Shown here: positions 45,492-54,611 of the stretch, piece after piece
Position numbering within the stretch: the first letter of the stretch is position 1
Layout: every line of letters starts with the position of its first letter
NCBI RefSeq assembly: GCF_003182095.1
Contig: NZ_QGTJ01000003.1
Location: forward strand, 462,107-526,106
From: Plasticicumulans acidivorans
GTDB lineage: Bacteria; Pseudomonadota; Gammaproteobacteria; Competibacterales; Competibacteraceae
DNA length: 64,000 bases
Reading direction: 5' to 3'
The notes under the pieces: model-generated
Told to the model about the DNA's origin: nothing
The model's database searches: none
What the model saw: the letters and a program-made list of their open reading frames with translations, nothing else
Translations under genes and position numbers: made by a program

Positions 45492-46523
45492 GTGAACCAG
45501 AAGTCCCTCGTGCTTGCCATGGCCATCGCGGCATCCCTGGGTAGTGCCGCACACGCTCAGTCTGCTCGTGACTACATCAGCATCGTCGGTTCCTCCACCG
45601 TTTATCCGTTCGCGACCGTCGTCGCCGAGCAGTTCGGCAAGACTACTTCGTTCAAGACACCGAAGATCGAGTCCACCGGCAGCGGTGGCGGCCTGAAGCT
45701 GTTCTGCGGCGGCGTCGGCCCGGAGTTCCCGGACATCACCAACGCCTCGCGTCGCATCAAGAAGTCCGAGGTCGACAACTGCGCAGCCAACGGCGTCAAG
45801 GACATCGTCGAGGTCAAGATCGGCTATGACGGCATCGTCATCGCCAACGCCAAGGCCGGCACGCCGCTCAAGCTGACCCGCGAGCAGATCTACAAGGCCG
45901 TGGCCAAGGTCGTTCCGGTCGACGGCAAGCTGGTCGCCAATCCGTACAAGCGCTGGAGCGACATCGATCCGTCCCTGCCGAAGGACGAGATCATCGTCTT
46001 CGGGCCGGCCTCCAACCACGGTACCCGCGACGCGATGGTCGAGCTGATCATGGACCCGGGTTGCGAGAAGCAGCCGGCGATCGAAGCGATCAAGGATGCC
46101 AAGGAAAAGCAGGCCGCCTGCCAGGGCATGCGTGAGGACGGCCCGTTCGTCGAGGTCGCTGACAACTACACCGTGACCATGCAGAAGCTGCTGGCGACGC
46201 CGCATGCGGTCGGCGTGCTGACCTTCAGCTACCTCGACCAGAATGCCGACAAGATCCAGGCGGCGGTGGTCGACGGCGAGCAGGCGACCTTCGAGAACAT
46301 CGCCTCCGGTAAGTACCCGGTCTCGCGCCCGCTGTTCTTCTACGTCAAGAAGGCGCATGTCGGCGTCATTCCGGGCATGAAGGAATACCTCGCCGAGTTC
46401 GTCAGCGACAAGGCCATCGGTGCCAGCGGCTACCTCGCCGACCGCGGTCTGATCCCGATGCCGGCGGCGGAGCTGAAGAAGGTTCAGGCGGATGTCAAAG
46501 AACTGAAAAAGCTTGAGCTGTAA
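45492..46523 (+). CDS. pstS: Phosphate ABC transporter substrate-binding protein PstS
   Basis: Periplasmic high-affinity phosphate receptor, 343 aa. The start is GTG at 45492 with GGAGG 6 bases upstream, giving the signal peptide MNQKSLVLAMAIAASLGSAAHAQ. Phosphate-binding blocks include ISIVGSSTVYPFATVVAEQFG and the ESTGSGGGLKLFCGGVG loop. FGPASNHGTRDAMVELI supplies further ligands. It is the SphX/PstS type found with PstC and PstA that carry extra N-terminal domains. An upstream ATG at 45456 is less likely. Confidence 0.95.
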   Translation: MNQKSLVLAMAIAASLGSAAHAQSARDYISIVGSSTVYPFATVVAEQFGKTTSFKTPKIESTGSGGGLKLFCGGVGPEFPDITNASRRIKKSEVDNCAANGVKDIVEVKIGYDGIVIANAKAGTPLKLTREQIYKAVAKVVPVDGKLVANPYKRWSDIDPSLPKDEIIVFGPASNHGTRDAMVELIMDPGCEKQPAIEAIKDAKEKQAACQGMREDGPFVEVADNYTVTMQKLLATPHAVGVLTFSYLDQNADKIQAAVVDGEQATFENIASGKYPVSRPLFFYVKKAHVGVIPGMKEYLAEFVSDKAIGASGYLADRGLIPMPAAELKKVQADVKELKKLEL

Positions 46524-46537
46524 GATTTGAACCTGCC

Positions 46538-46589
46538 AAGGCGGCCGGGAAGCCCTAAGCGCCCGGTCGCCTTTGGCGTTTCAAACGCC
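46538..46589 (+). other. Two tandem hairpins between pstS and pstC
   Basis: The first hairpin pairs AAGGCGgCCGGG (46538-46549) with CCCGGtCGCCTT (46562-46573), a 12-bp stem with one mismatch. The second pairs GGCGT with ACGCC at 46575-46589. They lie just after pstS and lack a T run. Such elements often shield the upstream message and reduce read-through, giving more PstS than channel proteins. Confidence 0.6.
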
Positions 46590-46627
46590 TGAATCTTTCG
46601 TTTGTTCCACCTTGTCGGTCTCGTGCC

Positions 46628-48004
46628 ATGAATCTTTCCGTCGTGCTGACCGCCGTGCTGGGGCTCGCCGCCCTCGCGTATCATTTCGGCCGCCGGCGCG
46701 CATTCGCCGTCGTCTCCGGCCGAGTGCGCGATCTTCACTCCCTGCCCAGTTATTACGGCATGCACACTGCCCTGTGGTGCGGCGTGCCGGCGCTCATCGT
46801 GATGTCACTGTGGCTCGCCTTCGAGCCTTCCATCATGACCAATCTGGTGGTCGAGCGCCTGCCCGAGGCGATGCGTCATGTTCCGGAGTCCCAGCTCAAT
46901 CTGGTGATCAACGACATCCGCAATGCCGTCAACGGCACGATGACCGGCAACGATCCCGCCATCCGCGAGGCGGCCGATTACTACCTGCAGCTGCGCACCG
47001 TCAGCCACGCCGCGATGGCTGTGGTGCTGTTCGCGCTGTGCGCGGCCGGCGGCAGCTGGGCCTGGAAACGCATCGCGCCTGATTTCCGCGCCCGCAACCG
47101 CGTCGAAAAGAGCATGAGCGTGCTGCTGATCCTGTGCTCGATGGTCGCCGTGTTCACGACCATCGGCATCGTGCTGTCGGTGCTGTTCGAATCCCTGCGC
47201 TTTTTCCAGCAGATTCCGCTGACCGATTTCCTGTTCGGACTCGAATGGAGTCCGCAAACGGCGATGCGTGCCGATCAGGTCGGCGCCAGCGGCGCCTTCG
47301 GCATGATTCCGCTGCTGACCGGCACGCTGCTGGTGTCCGGCATCGCCATGCTGGTGGCCGTGCCGCTCGGCCTGATGTCCGCGCTGTACCTGTCGGAATA
47401 TGCTCCGTCGCGCGTGCGTACCTTCGGTAAGCCGCTGCTCGAAGTGCTCGCCGGCATCCCGACCGTGGTCTATGGCTTCTTCGCCGCGATCACCGTCGCG
47501 CCGTTCCTGCGCGATCTCGGCGCCTCGGTCGGTCTGCAGGTCGCCTCCGAGAGCGCGCTGGCCGCCGGTGCGGTCATGGGCATCATGATCATTCCCTTCG
47601 TCTCCTCGCTGTCCGACGACGTCATCAACGCCGTTCCGCAGGCGATGCGCGATGGTTCCTACGCCCTCGGCGCGACCAAGTCGGAAACGATCAAGAACGT
47701 CGTGCTGCCGGCCGCCCTGCCCGGCATCGTCGGCTCGGTGCTGCTGGCGATCTCGCGCGCCATCGGCGAAACGATGATCGTGGTAATGGCCGCCGGCCTG
47801 TCGGCGAAGCTCACGGCCAACCCGCTTGAGGCGGTCACCACCGTGACCGTGCAGATCGTCACGCTGCTGGTCGGTGACCAGGAATTCGACAGCCCGAAGA
47901 CTCTGGCCGCGTTCGCGCTCGGCCTCGTCCTGTTCCTCATCACCCTCGTGCTCAACATCATCGCGCTGCACGTGGTGCGCAAGTATCGGGAGCAATATGA
48001 ATAA
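46628..48004 (+). CDS. pstC: Phosphate ABC transporter permease PstC
   Basis: Channel-forming permease, 458 aa against about 320 in E. coli. The first ~145 residues form an N-terminal extension with three more hydrophobic helices and a soluble loop (ERLPEAMRHVPESQLNLVINDIRN...). The permease core starts near KSMSVLLILCSMVAVF. It includes ALYLSEYAPSRVR, the loop VLAGIPTVVYGFFA, and DGSYALGATKSETIKNVVLPAALPGIVGS, which contacts PstB. It overlaps pstA by 8 bases. Confidence 0.95.
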   Translation: MNLSVVLTAVLGLAALAYHFGRRRAFAVVSGRVRDLHSLPSYYGMHTALWCGVPALIVMSLWLAFEPSIMTNLVVERLPEAMRHVPESQLNLVINDIRNAVNGTMTGNDPAIREAADYYLQLRTVSHAAMAVVLFALCAAGGSWAWKRIAPDFRARNRVEKSMSVLLILCSMVAVFTTIGIVLSVLFESLRFFQQIPLTDFLFGLEWSPQTAMRADQVGASGAFGMIPLLTGTLLVSGIAMLVAVPLGLMSALYLSEYAPSRVRTFGKPLLEVLAGIPTVVYGFFAAITVAPFLRDLGASVGLQVASESALAAGAVMGIMIIPFVSSLSDDVINAVPQAMRDGSYALGATKSETIKNVVLPAALPGIVGSVLLAISRAIGETMIVVMAAGLSAKLTANPLEAVTTVTVQIVTLLVGDQEFDSPKTLAAFALGLVLFLITLVLNIIALHVVRKYREQYE

Positions 48005-49322
48005 CGCGACCTCGCCCAAGGGCATCTACGCCATCGCACCTGAACGACGCCTGGGCGGCGCGGCGCACACCGCGCTCGTACAGCGGCGCAAGGCCGCGGA
48101 AAAACGCTTCCGCTACTACGGCCTCGGCGCGCTCGTCGTCAGCCTGATGTTCCTCGTACTGCTGTTCGCCAGCATCATTGCCAAGGGCTGGACAGCCTTC
48201 GAACAGACCTACCTGCGTCTCGACGTCGACTTCGCCACGGATGTGCTGGTGCCGGACGGCGACCGCTCCGAGCAGGCACTGTCCTCGGCCAACTATCCGG
48301 CACTGGTCAAGAATGCGATCTGGGCGGCCTTCCCGGACGTCACCAGCCGCGGCGAAAAACGCCAGCTGCAGGACCTGGTCAGCTCCGGCGCGAGCTTCGA
48401 GCTGCGCAACATCGTCATGAACGACCCCTCGGTGATCGGCACGCAGCGCAGCGTGTGGGTACCGGCGACGGCCTTCGTCGACAGCCTGATCAAGGGGCAG
48501 ATGGACCGTTCGCTGCCGGAATCCGAGCGCAAGCTCAGCGACCTGCAGATCAGCTGGGTGGATCATCTGCTCAGCAACGGCCACATCGAGAAACGCTTCA
48601 ACACCATGCTGTTCACCGACGGCGATTCGCGTGATCCGGAGCTGGCCGGCATTGGCGGCGCCATCATGGGCTCGCTGTACACGATGCTGGTAACGCTGCT
48701 GCTGTCGTTCCCGATCGGCGTCGCCGCGGCGATCTACCTGGAGGAATTCGCTCCGCGCAACCGCTGGACCGATCTGATCGAGGTCAACATCAACAACCTC
48801 GCCGCGGTGCCCTCGATCGTCTACGGCCTGCTCGGCCTCGCGGTGTTCATCAACTTCCTCGGCCTGCCGCGCTCGTCACCGCTGGTCGGTGGCCTGGTGC
48901 TGACGCTGATGACGCTGCCGGTGGTCATCATCGCCTCGCGCGCCGCGCTGACCTCGGTGCCGCCGTCGATCCGCGAGGCGGCACTGGGCATGGGCGCTTC
49001 GAAGATGCAGACGATCACGCATCACGTGCTGCCGCTGGCGATGCCGGGCATGCTGACCGGCGCGATCATCGGCATGGCGCGTGCGCTCGGCGAAACCGCC
49101 CCGCTGCTGATGATCGGCATGGTCGCGTTCATCGTCGACGTGCCCAAGAGCCTGACCGATCCGGCCACGGCGCTGCCGGTGCAGATCTACCTGTGGGCCA
49201 GCAGCCCGGAGCGCGCCTTCGTCGAACGCACCTCGGCCGCCATCCTGGTGCTGCTCGCTTTCATGGTACTGATGAATGCCCTGGCAGTCGTCCTGCGCAA
49301 ACGCTTTGAACGCCGCTGGTAA
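47997..49322 (+). CDS. pstA: Phosphate ABC transporter permease PstA with N-terminal DUF3333-type domain
   Basis: Second channel subunit, 441 aa (E. coli 296). After a helix at about 44-62 comes a soluble domain of about 150 residues (DVLVPDGDRSEQALSSANYP... KRFNTMLFTDGDSRDPELAG) of the DUF3333 kind. The core then begins GSLYTMLVTLLLSFPIGVAAAIYLEEFAP. NNLAAVPSIVYGLLGLAVF and REAALGMGASKMQTITHHVLPLAMPG are the transporter signatures. The ATG at 47997 overlaps the end of pstC. Confidence 0.95.
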   Translation: MNNATSPKGIYAIAPERRLGGAAHTALVQRRKAAEKRFRYYGLGALVVSLMFLVLLFASIIAKGWTAFEQTYLRLDVDFATDVLVPDGDRSEQALSSANYPALVKNAIWAAFPDVTSRGEKRQLQDLVSSGASFELRNIVMNDPSVIGTQRSVWVPATAFVDSLIKGQMDRSLPESERKLSDLQISWVDHLLSNGHIEKRFNTMLFTDGDSRDPELAGIGGAIMGSLYTMLVTLLLSFPIGVAAAIYLEEFAPRNRWTDLIEVNINNLAAVPSIVYGLLGLAVFINFLGLPRSSPLVGGLVLTLMTLPVVIIASRAALTSVPPSIREAALGMGASKMQTITHHVLPLAMPGMLTGAIIGMARALGETAPLLMIGMVAFIVDVPKSLTDPATALPVQIYLWASSPERAFVERTSAAILVLLAFMVLMNALAVVLRKRFERRW

Positions 49323-49340
49323 GGCCCGGAGACTGCCGCG

Positions 49341-50234
49341 ATGAATCAACCAAACACGCTCACCCGAATCGAGGACCCCGCGATGGCTGAGATCCAGCCC
49401 CAGCAGGCGCAGCCCACTTTCAGCGCCACCGAGCCCGCGCCGGAAGGCCACCGCACCGTCGGCAAGATCACCGTCGACAACCCGAAAATGTCGGCGCGCG
49501 ACGTCAACGTCTATTACGGCGAGAAGCACGCCATCAAGCATGTCGAGCTCGACATCGGCACCAATGAGGTCATCGCCCTGATCGGGCCGTCCGGCTGCGG
49601 CAAGTCGACGTTCCTGCGCACGCTCAACCGCATGAACGACACCATCGACATCTGCCGCGTCACTGGCAACATCAGCCTTGATGGTCAGGACATCTACGAC
49701 CGCCGGCTCGATGTCGTGCAGCTGCGTGCCCGCGTCGGCATGGTGTTCCAGAAGCCGAACCCGTTCCCGAAGTCGATCTTCGACAACGTCGCCTACGGCC
49801 CGAAGATCCACGGCATGACCAGCTCGCGCGCCGAGCTCGAAGACCTGGTGCGCTGGTCGCTGGAAAAAGCCGGCCTGTGGCATGAGGTCAAGGATCGCCT
49901 GGAGCAGCCGGGCACCGGCCTGTCCGGCGGTCAGCAGCAGCGCCTCTGTATCGCCCGCGCCATCGCCGTCAGCCCGGAAGTCATCCTGATGGATGAGCCC
50001 TGCTCCGCACTCGACCCGATCGCCACGGCAAAGATCGAGGAACTGATCGACGAACTGCGCGAGAACTATTCGATCGTCATCGTGACTCACTCGATGCAGC
50101 AGGCGGCACGCGTTTCGCAACGCACCGCCTACTTTCACCTCGGCGACCTGATCGAAGTCGGCGAGACCGAGCAGATCTTCACCAACCCCGAACACAAGCT
50201 CACCGAAGGCTACATTACCGGTCGCTTCGGCTAA
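49341..50234 (+). CDS. pstB: Phosphate ABC transporter ATP-binding protein PstB
   Basis: ATPase of the phosphate importer; 297 aa including an unconserved N-terminal stretch of about 45 residues. [21 protein letters not shown] starts the domain. Walker A is [20 protein letters not shown], the Q-loop [12 protein letters not shown], the signature [14 protein letters not shown], Walker [14 protein letters not shown] and the His switch [12 protein letters not shown]. An in-frame ATG at 49383 with GAGGA upstream is an alternative start. Confidence 0.96.
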   Translation: MNQPNTLTRIEDPAMAEIQPQQAQPTFSATEPAPEGHRTVGKITVDNPKMSARDVNVYYGEKHAIKHVELDIGTNEVIALIGPSGCGKSTFLRTLNRMNDTIDICRVTGNISLDGQDIYDRRLDVVQLRARVGMVFQKPNPFPKSIFDNVAYGPKIHGMTSSRAELEDLVRWSLEKAGLWHEVKDRLEQPGTGLSGGQQQRLCIARAIAVSPEVILMDEPCSALDPIATAKIEELIDELRENYSIVIVTHSMQQAARVSQRTAYFHLGDLIEVGETEQIFTNPEHKLTEGYITGRFG

Positions 50235-50257
50235 GCCCAGCGAGAAGGAGACCCCCC

Positions 50258-50974
50258 ATGTCCGTGAGTACTGACGGCCATACCGTCAAGCGCTACGACC
50301 AGCAGCTCGGCGACCTGCGCAGCCTTGTGCTGGAGATGGGCGGATTGGTCGAAGACCAGATCCAGCGTGCCGTGCAGGCACTGCAGGACGAGGATCTGGG
50401 CACCGCCCGCGAGGTCATCGCCCGCGACCACGTCGTCAATGGCTTCGACGTGCGGGCCGATGAGGAGGTGGTCAACCTGCTGGCACTGCGCCAGCCGGTC
50501 GGCTCCGATCTGCGCTTGATCCTGTCAATGGCGAAGACCGTGACCGATCTTGAGCGCATCGGCGACGAAGCGCAGAAGATCGCGCGCATGGTCACGCACA
50601 TCTTCGACGGCAGCAGTGCGCCGAACCAGAAGCTGCTGCGCGATGTCGCCGGCATGGCCAAGCTGGCGGCCAACATGCTGCACGGCGCGCTTGATGCGCT
50701 GGCGCGCATGGACGTCGATCGCGCCATCGAGATCGCCTGTGGCGACGAGGAACTCGACACCGAGTTCCAGTCCGCGCTGCGCCGCCTGGTGACCTTCATG
50801 ATGGAAGATCCGCGCACCATCGGTCATGCCATCGACGTGCTGTTCATGATCAAGGCGCTTGAGCGCATCGGCGATCACGCGAAGAACATTGCCGAGTACG
50901 TCGTCTACCTGGTCAAGGGCAAGGATGTCCGCCATGTCAGCATCGAGAGTCTCTCGGCCGCCGGCAAAGGCTGA
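50258..50974 (+). CDS. phoU: Phosphate transport regulator PhoU
   Basis: Couples PstSCAB to PhoR/PhoB signalling and limits phosphate uptake; 238 aa. Two three-helix PhoU repeats each carry the metal-binding motif, seen as VTDLERIGDEAQKIA and IKALERIGDHAKNIAEYVVY. It follows pstB by 23 bases and is the last gene of the operon, closed by a terminator at 50999-51033. Confidence 0.96.
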   Translation: MSVSTDGHTVKRYDQQLGDLRSLVLEMGGLVEDQIQRAVQALQDEDLGTAREVIARDHVVNGFDVRADEEVVNLLALRQPVGSDLRLILSMAKTVTDLERIGDEAQKIARMVTHIFDGSSAPNQKLLRDVAGMAKLAANMLHGALDALARMDVDRAIEIACGDEELDTEFQSALRRLVTFMMEDPRTIGHAIDVLFMIKALERIGDHAKNIAEYVVYLVKGKDVRHVSIESLSAAGKG

Positions 50975-50998
50975 AACACCCGACGGCCTCTGATATCG

Positions 50999-51033
50999 GC
51001 CCGCGCAGGCTTGCGTCTGCGCGGGCTTTTTTT
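50999..51033 (+). terminator. Rho-independent terminator of the pst-phoU operon
   Basis: A perfect 10-bp GC stem (50999-51008 with 51017-51026), an 8-base loop and seven T (51027-51033). It starts 25 bases after the phoU stop and is the clearest terminator in the window. Confidence 0.92.
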
Positions 51034-51177
51034 GTGCATCGCTCGGCGCCCGTTGCACCAGAACTGGTAGCTGACACCTCAGTGGCTATCCTGAGTCTTG
51101 GAACTCTCGGCACCGTGAACGTGCAGAGGGTCCTATCAGTAACCCGGCGCCCCCGACCGGGTCATCTGGAGGTGAGC

Positions 51178-51597
51178 ATGACCGCAACGTGGATTCTCGT
51201 GGCTGACGGCAGCCGTGCCCGACTCTTCAGCGTCGACAGGTCCCAGTCTCCACTGCTTGAGATCGGCAGTTTCGTGCGTCCGGAAGCGCGTGCGAAAACA
51301 CGCGATCTGGTGACGGACAAACTGCAGTCCGGCATCGGCAGTGGTGACCTCGACCGACAGACGCCCAGGCGTCACGAAGCCCTCAACTTTGCACGGCAAC
51401 TTTCAGCCCAGTTGCGCCTCGGTCGCGTTCAGGGATTGTTCGACCGGCTATATATCGCTGCCGCCCCGGCGTTCCTCGGGCTGCTGCGATCGAAACTCGA
51501 CGCTCCCACCGCCCAGCTGGTCGTTAATGCCGTGAGCAAAGACCTCACACAGCTGGAGCCCGCCCGCATCCGCAAACACCTGCCCCATCGCCTGTAG
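51178..51597 (+). CDS. Host attachment family protein (PF10116-like)
   Basis: A 139-aa protein of the family annotated as required for attachment to host cells. It matches in TATWILVADGSRARLFSVDR, in DRQTPRRHEALNFARQL, and in the YIAAAPAFLGLLRSKLDAP region. GGAGGTGA precedes the ATG at 51178. The fold resembles eRF1 domain 2-like archaeal and bacterial release-factor relatives, so a role in translation or stress is also possible. The attachment label comes from the family name and may not apply here. Confidence 0.82.
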   Translation: MTATWILVADGSRARLFSVDRSQSPLLEIGSFVRPEARAKTRDLVTDKLQSGIGSGDLDRQTPRRHEALNFARQLSAQLRLGRVQGLFDRLYIAAAPAFLGLLRSKLDAPTAQLVVNAVSKDLTQLEPARIRKHLPHRL

Positions 51598-51624
51598 AAC
51601 GCTGCCGACACTGCTCACAAACAC

Positions 51625-51649
51625 GGGCGCTGCGGATAACGCAGCGCCC
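51625..51649. terminator. Palindromic hairpin between convergent genes
   Basis: A perfect 10-bp stem (gggcgctgcg at 51625-51634 with 51640-51649) and 5-base loop lies between the host-attachment gene and a convergent membrane-protein gene. There is no strong T run, so it is a weak or bidirectional terminator. Confidence 0.55.
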
Positions 51650-51735
51650 GCTCTCGTTCACAGACTCATTGCGTTGGCCGCGTGCCAGTTACGTCGCTCC
51701 TGCACGCCACGCAGGCGCGATTCCGAAGCGTCGAA

Positions 51736-52170
51736 TCACGCCCGCTCCTGCTCGGCTGCCGCCGCAACCTTGCACGCGTGTGCCTGCCGTGCCGCTGCGG
51801 TTTTGCGGGCTGGCGCTCGTCCACGCGCACCCCGCCCCGGCTTTGCAGCCAGGGCCCTGGCCTTCATCAGGCTCAATAACGCGCCAAACACGAATGCCGA
51901 GGCCGGCAGCATCCAATAGTGCGGCAACCATTCGTGCAGGAGCGGCTGCACCCAGGCCTCGCGCACAGGCAAACGCGGCAGCGCCATGGCGCACAGTGGA
52001 TACATCGCCGCTGCGGCCAGCAAGTGTCCCCACCAGGGCATGCGCAGGAACAGTCCACTCAAACCGTCGTAATCGTAGCGCGGAGCGGTTTTGCGCGGCG
52101 GACTCGGGCGGCCGGCAGGGGCGCGCGCCGACGCCGATTTAGCCGATACAGATACGGGCTTGCGTGCCAT
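51736..52170 (-). CDS. Hypothetical two-helix membrane protein
   Basis: A 144-aa protein I cannot name. A basic N terminus rich in Ser, Ala and Arg is followed by two probable membrane helices (WWGHLLAAAAMYPLCAMALP and MLPASAFVFGALLSLMKA) and a very basic Ala/Arg/Lys tail. The two-helix pattern starting near PWWGH resembles the front of membrane-anchored Mrr-type restriction endonuclease proteins, but no nuclease domain follows. The ribosome site before the ATG at 52170 is weak. It may be a real small protein or a remnant. Confidence 0.5.
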   Translation of the reverse strand: MARKPVSVSAKSASARAPAGRPSPPRKTAPRYDYDGLSGLFLRMPWWGHLLAAAAMYPLCAMALPRLPVREAWVQPLLHEWLPHYWMLPASAFVFGALLSLMKARALAAKPGRGARGRAPARKTAAARQAHACKVAAAAEQERA

Positions 52171-52333
52171 ATGAGGTCCGGTAACGGTGACGGAAGCGAC
52201 CACGGAGCCAGGCGACGCGATCGCACCGCCGGCTCAGGCTGGCTGAAACGGCACGCCCGATGGCCGCGCGCCGTACCGGCTCACGAACAATCCAGCGGCC
52301 GCCACTCCTGCGCACCGCACCCACACGTAGCCA

Positions 52334-52699
52334 CTACGAACCGTCGCCGAAACGACGCAACACGGCTTGCCGATAATGCTCGTCGATGCGCAGATCACGC
52401 GGCCCAAGGCGGGCACGCAGCAGTTGCAGGCGGGCGAGTGCCCGCCGCTGCTCGGCTTCGTCACCGACGATCGCCGCGAGGTCGGCCTCCAGGGCCGCGA
52501 TCTCGCGACGGGCTTCCAGCTCGGGAGGCAGAAAACCGGCGTTCTTCAGTACCCGATAGGCCATGCGCAGCTCTTCGGGCACCATCGAATCATCATCCAG
52601 CGCCAGCGGCTTGCCGGTGCCGGGCAGATCGTCGAAGGCACCGGCACGACGAGCTTCGGCAATACGCTCCTCGACGATGCGTTCGAACAGGTCCGACAT
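52334..52699 (-). CDS. DUF1992 (DnaJ-related domain) protein
   Basis: A 121-aa cytosolic protein of the DUF1992 family, the domain also found in eukaryotic DNAJC28. DLFERIVEERIAEARRAGAFDDLPGTGKPLALDDD is the signature (partly quoted), followed by RMAYRVLKNAGFLPPELEAR. The J domain itself is absent. Function is unknown. GGAGG lies before the ATG. Confidence 0.88.
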   Translation of the reverse strand: MSDLFERIVEERIAEARRAGAFDDLPGTGKPLALDDDSMVPEELRMAYRVLKNAGFLPPELEARREIAALEADLAAIVGDEAEQRRALARLQLLRARLGPRDLRIDEHYRQAVLRRFGDGS

Positions 52700-52717
52700 G
52701 GCACAGCCTCCGGGCGC

Positions 52718-53242
52718 TCAGGCTTCCTCGGCGAGGTTCAGATCCACCATCAGCTCATTGGCCAGGGCTTCGAGCGCAAGCTGCAACTCGGACAAGCCGA
52801 GCCCGGCCGGCACGGCCAGCACCGCTTCGGCCTCGAACAGTGTCTCACCGGACATCGAGGCACTGACGCAGCGCGTGTCGAGCTGTTCGATCGAGACATC
52901 ACGGCGCGCCAGAGCATCGGCAATCTCGCGCACGATGCCGGGCCGATCCTGACCGATCAGGTGCAGCTTCAGGAACCGCGGCGGCACCTCCGCGGCCTGC
53001 TGCTCGGCCCGCGCCACCGTCACCGTCAGGCCGCTGCCGGCGAGCTGCTGCAAGGCCGCCTCCAGCTCGGCACGCTGCGGCTGGGCCACCGTGACGCGCA
53101 GCATGCCGGCGAACTGCCCGGCCAGATGCGCCATGCGGCTTTCCTCCCAGTTGGCCCCATGCGCTGCGACGACGGCCGCGACCGCCTCCACCAGACCGGG
53201 GCGGTCCGGGCCGATCACCGTCAGGACAAGCGATGCCTGCAT
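52718..53242 (-). CDS. GcvR-like protein with two ACT domains
   Basis: A 174-aa protein. The first ACT domain starts LVLTVIGPDRPGLVEAVAAVVAAHGANWEESRM and the second KLHLIGQDRPGIVREIADALARRDVSIEQLDT (each partly quoted). This matches GcvR, the glycine cleavage repressor that acts through GcvA. No gcv gene is near, so regulation of another amino acid process is possible. GGAG lies about 10 bases before the ATG. Confidence 0.8.
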   Translation of the reverse strand: MQASLVLTVIGPDRPGLVEAVAAVVAAHGANWEESRMAHLAGQFAGMLRVTVAQPQRAELEAALQQLAGSGLTVTVARAEQQAAEVPPRFLKLHLIGQDRPGIVREIADALARRDVSIEQLDTRCVSASMSGETLFEAEAVLAVPAGLGLSELQLALEALANELMVDLNLAEEA

Positions 53243-53269
53243 ACGAATGTACTCCTGCTGCGGAAAAAC

Positions 53270-53644
53270 TCAGGCGGGGTCGAGCGCATGGCGCTTCAGA
53301 TCGTCCAGATCGAGCACTTCGAGCGCCCGGCGGTTGGTCGCCTCCAGGCGTACCGGCGGCGCCACCCCGGCAGCCAGCGCCTCGGCCCAGCGCTCGGCAC
53401 ACAGACACCAGCGGTCGCCCGGCTGCAGGCCGGGAAACCCGAACATCGGCATCGGTGTCGACAGGTCGTTGCCGCGTGCACGCGAGAAGGCGAGGAACTC
53501 CGCAGTCACGCAGACGCAGACGGTATGGTTGCCGACGTCTTCCGGGCCGGTGTCGCAGCAGCCGGTGCGATAAAAACCAGTCAGTGGCAGCGCCGAGCAC
53601 AGCTCCAGCGGACCACCGAGTACATTGTGCGGGCGCTCAGCCAT
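53270..53644 (-). CDS. DUF2237 family protein
   Basis: A 124-aa small protein. The family's Cys-rich signature is clear: NVLGGPLELCS, TGFYRTGCCDTGPEDVGNHTVC and FLAFSRARGNDLSTP, then PGLQPGDRWCLCAERW. Several conserved Cys residues suggest metal or disulfide binding, but no function is established. AAGGAGA lies before the ATG at 53644. Confidence 0.88.
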   Translation of the reverse strand: MAERPHNVLGGPLELCSALPLTGFYRTGCCDTGPEDVGNHTVCVCVTAEFLAFSRARGNDLSTPMPMFGFPGLQPGDRWCLCAERWAEALAAGVAPPVRLEATNRRALEVLDLDDLKRHALDPA

Positions 53645-53723
53645 CGCGGTTCTCCTTTCAATCATGTCTGCGAAAACGGTGTCGATCGCTCACCGCGTCA
53701 GCTTCATGACAAGCCTCATCCTT

Positions 53724-54611
53724 TCAGCGTGGCAGCGCAAACCACAGCGTCAACGGGATCGCGACCAAACTGCCCAAATTACCGAGCATCACCACCGAGG
53801 CCACACGGTCCGGCTCCTGGCGATACTGCTCGGCCAACAACACGTTGAGTACGGCCGGCGGCAACGCGCCAAAGATCAGCAATTGAGCGAACTGGTCTGC
53901 GTCGAGCGACAGCCACGGACGAACTAGCAACACACAGGCCACACCCGCCGCCGGACAGGCGATCGCACCGAACACCCCGAGCTTCCAGTCACGGAGGTTG
54001 ACGTCGAGCAAGCGCACGCCCAGCGCGAACAGCAGCAGCGGAATCGAGACCTGACCGAGCAGCTTGATGGTATTGGCGAACGGCGCCGGCAGCGCGATGC
54101 CGGAAGCACTGCAGGCGATGCCGAGAATCGTCGCCTGGATCATCGGCATGCGCAGCAGCTGCAGCGGTCGTGTGCGGTGGTCGAGCATGTACAGACCGAC
54201 GGTGAAATGCAGCACCATCTCGATGATGAACAGCACCACCGCCGCCTGCAGCGCCTGCTCGCCAAAGGCGAACAAGGCCAGCGGGATGCCCATGTTGCCG
54301 CTGTTGTTGAACATCATCGGTGGTAGAAAAGTTTTCAGGTTGATGCCGAGCGCCCGGCACAGCGGCAGCATCAACAGGCCGGAACCGAGCACCACGGCGA
54401 TACCGCCGACGGCCAGGTCGCGGTAGAGCACGAAATCAAACGGCTTGTCGGAGAGCGCCCAGAACACCAGCGCCGGCGCGAACACCTCCATGTTGAGGCG
54501 GTTGACGACGCTCATGTCCGGGCGGTGTCGGCGTCCCCACACACTGCCGCAGGCGGCGATGGCAAACACCGGAAAGATGATGCCAAGGATGCGCAGGAAC
54601 AATTCCAGCAT
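53724..54611 (-). CDS. AEC family transporter
   Basis: Inner-membrane carrier of the auxin efflux carrier superfamily, 295 aa. About ten hydrophobic helices are seen in two five-helix halves. FNNSGNMGIPLALFAFGEQAL is the characteristic broken-helix motif with NSGNMG, and PPAVLNVLLAEQYRQEPD is the matching motif in the second half. Substrates in this family include malonate and malate; here it is unknown. It starts within the stop of the upstream hydrolase gene (TGATG). Confidence 0.9.
   Translation of the reverse strand: MLELFLRILGIIFPVFAIAACGSVWGRRHRPDMSVVNRLNMEVFAPALVFWALSDKPFDFVLYRDLAVGGIAVVLGSGLLMLPLCRALGINLKTFLPPMMFNNSGNMGIPLALFAFGEQALQAAVVLFIIEMVLHFTVGLYMLDHRTRPLQLLRMPMIQATILGIACSASGIALPAPFANTIKLLGQVSIPLLLFALGVRLLDVNLRDWKLGVFGAIACPAAGVACVLLVRPWLSLDADQFAQLLIFGALPPAVLNVLLAEQYRQEPDRVASVVMLGNLGSLVAIPLTLWFALPR

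Noticed and set aside
51674..52142. Several small plus-strand frames opposite the two-helix membrane protein
   Set aside because: Products are Arg/Ala/Pro/His-rich with no helix pattern or ribosome site, so the minus-strand frame is the better of two weak choices.
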